A program made the position numbers and the translations under genes. DNA of 12,877 bases from an uncultured Rhodospirillales bacterium. Lineage in GTDB: Bacteria; Pseudomonadota; Alphaproteobacteria; ATCC43930; CGMCC-115725. The notes under the pieces are model-generated. The model was not told the DNA's origin and ran no database searches. It saw only the letters and a list, made by a program, of their open reading frames with translations. The DNA lies in NCBI GenBank assembly GCA_903897565.1, contig CAIUCF010000459.1:1-12877 (forward strand), written 5' to 3'. Numbering within the stretch: the first letter of the stretch is position 1; each line of letters starts with the position of its first letter. Below, piece after piece: positions 1-7,700 of the stretch.

Positions 1-586
1 CGCCGCCCTCGAGGGCGAGGTCGGTCAAGGGTCGGCGATCGCTCGGGCGCTCGCGCGCCGCCAGCTTTTCCGGCAGCAGCGATGCCGGACCCCGGCGGCC
101 GATCGCGATCGCCGCTTCCACCCGATAGCCGGCCGGAATATTCAGGGCTTCACGGCTGCGAGTCATGTCGAAGCCAACCATCGCGTGGGCATGCCATCCC
201 GAAAGTGTTGCCTGGAGCGCGATATTGGCCCAAGCGGCGCCGGCATCGAAGGAATGGCTGTGCGAGGGGATCTCGGCCGTCGCGCCGGGCGGCAGCATCG
301 TCTCCCGCGATACCATGACGATCAGCGCGGCGGCCTCGCGCGCCCAGAGCTGGTTGAATTCGACGAGCAGTCCGAGCAGCGTCTCCCACGACGCCGTGCC
401 CTTGCGGGCATAGAGAAACCGCCAGGGTTGGGAATTATAGGCCGAAGGCGCCCAGCGACCGGCCTCGAGGATGGTCGCCAGTTCCGCTTCCGGCATGGTC
501 TCCCCGGTGAATGCGCGGGGCGACCAGCGATCGAGGAAGACGCGATTGATCGGATGATCGGCAACGCGGTCGGTGGCGTGGGACAT
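1..586 (-). CDS. Nitroreductase-family FMN oxidoreductase, 3' end beyond the window
   Basis: Translation from the ATG at 586 gives 195 residues with no stop before the left edge, so the C-terminus is missing. Family members are usually about 190-220 residues, so little is lost. Seen: the N-terminal flavin-phosphate motif RWSPRAF (residues 20-26), the RWAPSAYNSQPWRF block (44-57) typical of nitroreductases, the helix around 113-130 with D114, G116 and the ALQA segment, and the AIGRRG turn near 161-166. These enzymes are usually soluble homodimers that bind FMN and reduce nitro compounds, quinones or similar acceptors with NAD(P)H; the substrate here cannot be read from sequence. The start is supported by a GGAG seven bases upstream. 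It lies 40 bp behind the DUF815 ATPase gene on the same strand and may share its transcript. Nothing links it to the capsule-lipid genes. Family assignment is firm, substrate unknown. Confidence 0.9.
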   Translation of the reverse strand, partial: MSHATDRVADHPINRVFLDRWSPRAFTGETMPEAELATILEAGRWAPSAYNSQPWRFLYARKGTASWETLLGLLVEFNQLWAREAAALIVMVSRETMLPPGATAEIPSHSHSFDAGAAWANIALQATLSGWHAHAMVGFDMTRSREALNIPAGYRVEAAIAIGRRGPASLLPEKLAARERPSDRRPLTDLALEGG

Positions 587-626
587 CGGTAACTCCGTGG
601 GGCAAGATGGTGGTGCTGGGACGGAT

Positions 627-1505
627 TCAGTCGAGATGGGTATGGAGACGGCCGGCCAGATCTTGAATGAACTGCCAAGCGACGCGACCGGAGCGACCGC
701 CCCGGGTAACCGACCATTCATTGGCCTGCCGCAGCAGCTCGTCCGGGTCGATCGCCAGGCCGTGGCGTTCGGCATAGCCGCGGACCATGGCAAAATATGT
801 TGCCTGGTCGCAGGGATGGAAGCCGAGCCAGAGGCCGAACCGATCCGACAGCGAGATTTTTTCTTCCACCGCCTCGCCGGGATTGATCGCGGTCGAGCGC
901 TCGTTGTCGATCATCTCGCGGGGCATAAGGTGCCGCCGGTTCGACGTGGCGTAGAGCAGGACATTGGCGGGGCGGCCCTCGATACCGCCATCGAGCACCG
1001 CCTTCAATGATTTATAGGCGGCGTCGTCATGGTCGAAGCTCAGATCGTCGCAGAACAGGATGAAGCGATGGGGCTGATCACGCAGCTTCGACAGCAACCG
1101 GCCGAGCGACGGGATATCGTCGCGATGAATTTCGATCAGGATCAGGCGCGCGGACGCAGTTGCCGGGACCTCTTGCGCCACCGAGGCGTGGAGCGCCTTG
1201 ACCAGGGAGCTCTTGCCCATGCCCCGCGATCCCCACAGCAGGGCATTGTTGGCGGGGTAGCCCTGGGCGAACAGCCGGGTATTGGCGAGCAGGATGTCGC
1301 GCACCCGGTCGATGCCGCGGAGCAGATCGATATCGACCCGGGCAACGGTGGGAACCGCGACCAGCCGATCGCCGTTCTGTTCCCAGACATAGGCGGCCGC
1401 TGAGGCGAAGTCCGGCTCGGGCCCAGGGATCGGCGAAAGCCTTTCCAGTGAATCTGCGATGCGCTCGAGCAGCATCTCAATGCGGAGGGTGTTAATTTCG
1501 GCCAT
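627..1505 (-). CDS. DUF815-family AAA+ ATPase (COG2607 type)
   Basis: From the ATG at 1505 this is a 292-residue P-loop ATPase; an in-frame TTG two codons earlier (1511) is a less likely start. Neither start has a strong Shine-Dalgarno sequence. Seen: Walker A GSRGMGKSS (92-100), Walker B ILFCDDLSF (149-157) with D153/D154, a sensor-1-like YATSNRRHL (185-193, N189), an SLSDRFGL block (219-226) whose R222 fits an arginine finger, and a C-terminal GGRSGRVAWQF (269-279) like sensor 2. The order and spacing match DUF815 proteins, which are common in alpha- and betaproteobacteria. Their cellular role is not established; they look like stand-alone AAA+ ATPases and I see no protease or helicase domain. 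No signal peptide or membrane segment is visible. The gene diverges from the synthase gene across 216 bp and is followed by the nitroreductase gene. Family confident, function unknown. Confidence 0.9.
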   Translation of the reverse strand: MAEINTLRIEMLLERIADSLERLSPIPGPEPDFASAAAYVWEQNGDRLVAVPTVARVDIDLLRGIDRVRDILLANTRLFAQGYPANNALLWGSRGMGKSSLVKALHASVAQEVPATASARLILIEIHRDDIPSLGRLLSKLRDQPHRFILFCDDLSFDHDDAAYKSLKAVLDGGIEGRPANVLLYATSNRRHLMPREMIDNERSTAINPGEAVEEKISLSDRFGLWLGFHPCDQATYFAMVRGYAERHGLAIDPDELLRQANEWSVTRGGRSGRVAWQFIQDLAGRLHTHLD

Positions 1506-1594
1506 TTCCAACAGAGTTGTGTGAGACGGGGTTGAGAGAGCAGGGACGCGGCGCTAGCTTCGTTTTGACGTGTCGAACCGGCGGTATCGGGCAA

Positions 1595-1617
1595 CGCGCC
1601 CTCGGGCGCGCCCCGAG
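1595..1617. repeat. Two overlapping, mutually exclusive inverted repeats
   Basis: CGCGCCC (1595-1601) pairs with GGGCGCG (1604-1610) across a 2-base centre. CTCGGG (1601-1606) also pairs with CCCGAG (1612-1617) across a 5-base loop. The arms share bases, so as RNA only one hairpin could form at a time; as DNA the first is a near-perfect palindrome that a dimeric regulator could bind. It lies about 110 bp before the synthase start. No T-run follows on either strand, so it does not look like an intrinsic terminator. GC-rich palindromes arise easily by chance in a genome of this composition. Confidence 0.4.
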
Positions 1618-1622
1618 AAATC

Positions 1623-1647
1623 TTCCCTAACGGGCAATCATTCCCTA
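1623..1647. repeat. Direct repeat TTCCCTA x2, 18 bp start to start
   Basis: TTCCCTA occurs at 1623-1629 and again at 1641-1647, and ATCATTC occurs twice just after (1637-1643 and 1647-1653). The repeats sit 27-51 bp upstream of the TATATC patch proposed as the synthase -10 element. Spacing near two helical turns upstream of a weak promoter would suit a regulator-binding site, but no named operator is recognised and short repeats like these can occur by chance. Confidence 0.3.
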
Positions 1648-1686
1648 TCATTCGCGCATCGTCTTCGGGCATTTATATCGACAACC

Positions 1687-1725
1687 ATGGAACTCGCTCA
1701 CGTCATTTTTTTTGGGCCCTCATGA
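1687..1725 (+). CDS. Possible 12-codon leader ORF overlapping the synthase start
   Basis: An ATG at 1687 opens a frame reading MELAHVIFFGPS and stopping at TGA 1723-1725. That stop overlaps the synthase ATG (1722-1724) as ATGA, the arrangement used for translational coupling and the same one found between the synthase and the next gene. The synthase start itself has no recognisable Shine-Dalgarno sequence, so coupling is plausible. Against it, the leader ATG also lacks a Shine-Dalgarno sequence. The frame crosses a run of eight Ts (1706-1713). With nine Ts the leader would fuse in frame to the synthase and become a 12-residue N-terminal extension. It may be a chance ORF. Confidence 0.3.
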   Translation: MELAHVIFFGPS

Positions 1726-4700
1726 AATTTGGTTCTATTGCAATCGTCGGGGCTTCATGCCGTTTCCCTTCCGCGCCGACGCTTCGCTCTTTCTGGTCTT
1801 TATTGATCGACGGCAAACAAGCGATTGGTAGTGTAGGCGAGGCGCGCTGGGCGACTGGATATTATGGTCACCCGCGGGCGTCGGAGCCGGGGAAGAGTTA
1901 CACGTGGGCTGCCGGCTTGCTCGACGAGATCGATGGCTTCGATCCCGGATTCTTCGGCATCTCTGCGCGGGAGGCTGCGCAGATCGACCCGCAGCAGCGG
2001 CTTCTCCTCGAACTTGCCTCCGAGGCTTTCGAGGACGGCGGGTTCGCGCCCCATGGGCTGCGGGGATCCGCGATGGGCGTCTATGTCGGCGCCTCGGCCA
2101 TGGAATATTCGAACCGGACGATCGGTGATCTGGCCGCGGCCGACGCCTATTTCATGACCGGCACCTCGCTCAGCATTTTCTCGAACCGGATCTCATACAT
2201 CTTCGACCTCCACGGCCCGAGCCTGACGGTCGATACTGCCTGCTCGTCGTCACTGGTCGCGGTCCATCTCGCCTGCGAGGATATTCGTCGGGGCCGGGTG
2301 GAGAGCGCGCTGGTCGGCGGCGTCAATCTGCTGCTCTCGCCGTTCCCGTTCGTCGGGTTTTCCCGCGCCGGCATGCTTTCCAAGACCGGGCGCTGCCACA
2401 GTTTCGATGCCCGCGCCGACGGCTATGTCAGGGGCGAGGGTGGCGGCGTCATCCTGCTGAAGCCGCTGGAGCGGGCGCTTGCGGATGGTGACCGCATCCG
2501 CGGGGTCATCCTCGGCTCCGGAACCAATTCCGACGGCCGCACTGTCGGCATGTCTCTGCCGAGCCGGGCGTCGCAGGCGGCGCTGCTGCGCGACGTCTAC
2601 TCGGCGGCAGAGATCGATCCCGAAGACGTTCGCTTCATCGAGGCCCACGGCACCGGCACCTCGGTCGGCGATCCGATCGAGGCCGGGGCGATCGGCGATG
2701 TCCTCGGCGGCAACCGTTCGCGGCCGCTCCCGATCGGCTCGGTGAAGACCAATATCGGCCATCTCGAGCCTGCGGCCGGAATGGCCGGACTCCTGAAGAG
2801 TGTCCTGGCGTTGGAACACGGCATCCTGCCGCGGTCGCTCAATTTCGAGACTCCCAATCCGCGGATCGATTTCCCCCGCCTCGGCATCGCCGTCGCCGAT
2901 GCCCCGGTCGTGTTCGACGTCGCCTCCGGCGCCATCGCCGGTGTCAACAGCTTCGGCTTCGGTGGCACCAATGCCCATGTCATCCTCGGCGCCGCGCCGA
3001 TGCCGACCCCGGTTTCGGTCGATGCGGGGGGGAGCGCGCCGTTGCTGCTCTCGGCCGCCAGCGAGCCCGCCCTGCGGGCGCTCGCCGGCCGCTGGTCGGA
3101 GCGCATCGCGGCGGCGAGCGACGCCGAGCTTCCCGGCCTGGTCCGGGCCGCGGCCCGTCGTCGCGGCCATCTTTCCGCGCGCCTCGCTGCGCTCGATCTC
3201 GACCGCGACGGGCTGGTGGCATCGCTCAAGGCATTCGCCCAGGATTCCGCGGCGCCGAGCATCGTCAGCGACGCCGGCAGCCGGCCCGGTCGGCGCGTCT
3301 TCGTCTTCTCTGGCAATGGCGCCCAATGGGCGGGCATGGGGCGTGACGCAATCGCCGGCAACGCCCGGTTCCGCGAGGCGCTCACCGAGGTCGATGCGCT
3401 GCTGCGGCCGCTGCTCGACTGGTCGGTCGTCGAGCTTCTCGAATCAATCACCGACCAGGCTGAGATCGCGCGCACGGACATCGCCCAGCCGCTCATCTTC
3501 GCGGTTCAGGTCGCGACGGTCGCCGCCTTGCGCGAGCAGGGGATCGAGCCCGGCGCGACAGTGGGGCACAGCATCGGCGAAATCGCCGCCGCCTGGGCCG
3601 CCGGCGCGCTGACCTTGGCGGACGCCGCCCATCTCGTCGTCGCCCGCAGCCGCCAGCAGCAGCGCACCGCGGGACTCGGTCGGATGGCGGTGCTCGGTCT
3701 CGGGATCGACGAGGCCAAGGCCGCCTTTGCCGAACTCGGCGCCGAATTGGAAATCGCCGGCGTCAACGCCAGCCGCTCGCTGACCATCGCCGGCCCACTG
3801 GCTGAGCTCAAGAAGATCGAGGCCGTCGCCAAGAAGCGCCGGTGGGTCTTCACCTTCCTGGATCTCGACTACGCGTTTCATACCTCGTTCATGGAGGTGA
3901 TCAAGGACGAGGTGATCGCTTCCCTCGCCGATCTCCGTCCGATGACGCCGCGGATTCCGTTCGTCTCGACCGTGACCGCGACCGCGATCGCCGGTCCCGA
4001 TCTCGACGCGCATTACTGGTGGCTCAATATTCGCGAGCCGGTCCGGTTCAGCGATGCGGTTCGTCGTCTGATCGATGACGGCTCGACCGTCTTTCTCGAA
4101 ATCGGGCCCCATCCCGTATTGCAGTCATACCTGCGTGACGCGCTGCAGACCGCGGGCGTTCCCGGAAAATGCCTGGGCACCCTGACGCGGAAGGCCGGCA
4201 CGGGCGACCCGTTCCTCCGCATCGCCGCCGCTTGCCATGTCGCGGGTGCCGACCTGTCGGGTTCGCCGCGTTATGACGGGCCAGTCGTGCTTGAGGATCT
4301 GCCGCTCTATCCTTGGCAGCGCGAAAAATTCTGGTTCCATCCGACGAACGAGAACGTCGATGTTGCCCGGCTCCATCATGACCATCCCTTGCTCGGCTAT
4401 CGCTGGAATGCCGAGGCGGCGGAGTGGATCAACCATCTCGACACCGCGCTGTTTCCCTGGCTCGAAGACCACAAGGTCGACAAATCGGTCGTCCTGCCCG
4501 CGGCCGCGATCGTCGAGACCTTCATTGCCGTCGCCGCTGCCCGCTTTCCCAAGGCGGCGACGCTCGAGATTCGTGATCTGGAGATCTTCCGCGCGATCAC
4601 GCTGGATCCGCAGCGGTTGCGGGCCTGTCGCGTTCGGGTCGATGCCGACGGCAACTGTCATCTCGACAGCCGACCGCGCCTCTCGGCCGATCCCTGGGCG

Positions 4701-7700
4701 CAGAACGCGGCGGGCATGGTCGATGGCACCGACGAGCCGGTGGTCGATTTCGCCTGGCCGGTGGGCGCAGCTGTCGAGGTCGTCGACGCCGCGACGCTCT
4801 ATCGTTCGGCCGACGCCATCGGTCTCGGATACGGCCCGGAGTTCCAGCCGGTCGACCAGCTCGAAATCTTCGACAGCGGCGACGCCATCGTCTCGTTCCG
4901 TGCGCTCGAACCGATTGCCGGGCTCGCGGTCGATCCACGCCTGCTCGACGGCGCCCTCCAGGGGGTTCTCGGCATCGTCATGACCCGGCGTGAACGTAGT
5001 GCCGGTGGTCCGCTCATGCTGCCCTGGCGCTTCGATCGCATTCGTTGGGCTCGGGGTGATGCCCGCGTCGTGCAATTCGCCCATATCGGCTTGCGCTATC
5101 TCAGCGATCGCACTGTCGTGACCGAGATCGTCCTGCTCGACCGCTCGAAAGCGCCGATCCTGTCGCTGCGTGGCTGTGCGTTGCGCGCGGCGCGCGTCGG
5201 CCGCCGCATCCCGCTCGACGAGAAGGTCTTCCATATCGAGCAGCGCCCGGCGCCGCTCGATGCGCTACCCGTCGATCTCGGCGCGCTCGATCGCCTGAGG
5301 CTCGCGATCGCGGCGCGCGCCGTGACGGTGGACGACATGCCGCCGGAAACGGTGCTGCTGATCGATGGATTTATCGCGGCGACGGCATTGCGGGCGCTCT
5401 CGGGGTTGATTCCGTCGGGAACGCGGTTCTCGATCGCCGACGCCGTTGGCAATCGAATCTTCGCGGCTCACGCAGCGCCCCTGGTCCGGTCACTGCTCCA
5501 ACATCTTCAAGCCAGCGGTTGTGCCGACGAGGATGACGGTTCCTGGACTCTGGTGCCGGAATCAGATCTCCCCGATCCGGTCGAGATATGGCGCTCGCTC
5601 TACCTCACACGTCCCGATCTCGGCGCATTGACCGCTCTGCTCGCCGGAGTCGGTGCCGGCATCGGCGAGCGGCTCGTCAAGGAAGCCTTGCCGACGGCAT
5701 TGCCGGCCGCCATGCGCGAGCAGTTTCTGTATGCCGGGGCGCCGGGCGCGCAACAGGTCGAGACCCTGGCGGCCGCGATTGCCGCGCTGGCCCGCGACTG
5801 GCCGATCGACCGGCCGCTGCGCGTGATCGAACTGGGCGCCGGCAGCGGCTTGCTGGCGCGACGCCTGTTGCCCCGCCTTGCCGGGCTCGGCTGCACCATC
5901 GATTATATCGCGTCCGACCCCGATCCCGAGGCGGCGTATCTGCTGCGAGAGGTGCTTGAGCCGTTCGAAGGCGCTCAGGTCGCGACCTGGGATCCGCGTT
6001 TGGCGGTATCAGCGGATGCGCGCGGCGAGCCGAAGGCCGACGTCATCCTCTCGTCTGGGTTCCTCACCCTGGGTCATGCTACGCCCGAGACGCTGCAGGC
6101 GATCCAGGCACGACTGGCCGAGAATGGCTTGTTGCTCGCGGTCGAGCCCGAGCCGAATGCGTTGTGGGACGCCGTGTTCGGCCAGACCGCTCAATGGTGG
6201 GACGAGGCCGGCGCCTCGCCACTGCGAGCCGCCGAACGTTGGGGCGAGCTGCTCTCGGCCGCTGGGTTCGGAATGGTCGAGGCTCAGATGCTGGCAGAAG
6301 AGCCCTGGCCCTTCTCGATCCTGATCGCCACTGCGAGCGAGGGCACCGCCGGATCGGAACCGGCCGCCGTGGTCGCGGCGCCGAACGTCGTCCTCGTCGG
6401 TGAGCCTGACGAAAAGTTGCTCCAGGCAATTCTGGCGGCGCTCGTCCAGGCAGGAATCGCCGCCGAGGTCGTTGCCCGTGAACACATCGCGGATGGGCTG
6501 ACGTCCGCGATCACGACGGCAACCATCGAGGGGCGCTCGCCGATCGTCATCGCCCTGCCGCCCGCGCTCGGCTCCGCCGTGCCCGCGGGCCTCCGGTCGA
6601 TCGACCGGCTCGCCGAGGTCGCTGCGATCGTCAGGCAGGTGGCGCCGACCGAGGCCAAGCTGTGGCTGATCACCGGCGGTGAAAGTGATCCCGCCGAGGC
6701 TGCCGTAACCGGCATTGGCCGTGTCGTCGCCAATGAAATGCCGCAAGGCCGTTGCCGCCGCGTCGGCCTCGACCGCATCGGCGACGAGGCCATGGCGGCG
6801 CGCATCCTTTTGGCCGAATTGCAGCACCCGGACGACAACGGCGAGATCCAGATCTCGCCCACGGGGCGCTTTGCCGCCCGGCTGCGCCGTGGTCTCGGCG
6901 AGATCGCGGCCACCAATGAACCGTCGGTCAAGCTGGTGCTGCCGGAGCAGGGCTCGATTGACAGCCTGCGCTGGGAAAGCCTCGCACGACCGATGCCGGG
7001 CCCCGACGAAATCCGCATCAAGGTCGAGGCCGCGGGGCTGAACTTCCGCGACGTGATGTGGGCGATGGGGCTGCTGCCGGAGGAAGCACTGGTTCACGGC
7101 TTCGCCGGTGCCACGCTCGGCATGGAATGCGCGGGCACGGTGACGGCGATCGGCCAGGACGTGACTGATCTGGCGGTCGGCGATCGCGTCATGGCCTTCG
7201 CCTCGGCCTCGCTCGCCTCCGAGACGGTGACGCGGGCGCTCTGCGCCATTCCGCTGCCCGAAGGCTTCTCGTTCGCCGATGGCACCACGGTGCCGGTCGC
7301 CTTCCTGACCGTGCTCTATTCGCTGGCCAAACTCGCCGGCCTCAAGGCGGGCGAGACCGTTCTGATCCACGGCGCCGCCGGCGCCGTCGGCCTGGCGGCG
7401 GTGCAGTACGCGCAATATGTCGGCGCCACGATCATCGCGACCGCGGGTTCCGACATCAAGCGGGCTCTGCTGCGCAGCCTCGGCGTCGAGCATGTCCTCG
7501 ACTCACGCAGCCTGCGCTTTGCCGACGAAACCCTCGCGATCACCGGCGGCAAGGGCGTCGACGTCGTGCTCAATTCGCTGAGCGGCGACGCCATGCGCCG
7601 CAGCCTGGATCTGCTGAAGCCATTCGGGCGCTTCCTGGAACTCGGCAAGCGCGACTTCTACATGAACTCCAAGATCGGTCTCAGGCCGGTCCGCCACAAC

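Larger units (their letters stand above)
1506..1721. promoter_or_regulatory. Divergent intergenic region between the ATPase and synthase genes
   Basis: These 216 bp separate two divergent starts, so they must hold the promoter of the ATPase gene (leftward) and very probably that of the synthase operon (rightward). The right half is much more AT-rich than its surroundings. For the rightward promoter the best -10-like match is TATATC at 1674-1679, with only a poor -35 (TTCGCG, 1651-1656) at 17-bp spacing. A TTGACG at 1565-1570 is a good -35 by itself but has no matching -10 at usual spacing. I could not pick a convincing leftward promoter. The region also holds an overlapping inverted-repeat pair (1595-1617), two TTCCCTA direct repeats (1623-1647), an eight-T tract (1706-1713) and a short leader ORF (1687-1725), listed separately. 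The existence of promoters follows from gene orientation; their exact position is a guess. Confidence 0.5.

Noticed and set aside
185..592. 135-codon plus-strand frame at the left end
   Set aside because: The minus strand here encodes a clear nitroreductase; the plus-strand frame is Arg/Gly-rich with no recognisable motif.
1706..1713. T8 tract considered as part of an intrinsic terminator
   Set aside because: No GC-rich stem directly precedes it, the nearest hairpin is about 90 bp away, and it sits 8 bp before a start codon, so a role in the translation start region is likelier.
2250..3326. 358-codon open frame on the minus strand opposite the KS/AT region
   Set aside because: Antisense shadow of conserved KS coding sequence, with no motifs of its own.
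4125..5234. 369-codon open frame on the minus strand opposite the dehydratase region
   Set aside because: Same reason: no family resemblance, charged low-complexity composition, fully inside the real gene.
6009..7493. 494-codon open frame on the minus strand opposite the synthase gene
   Set aside because: It lies antisense to the cMT-to-ER part of a clear synthase gene, shows no recognisable family, and is low-complexity and Arg/Gly/Ala-rich, as expected for a shadow frame in GC-rich coding DNA.
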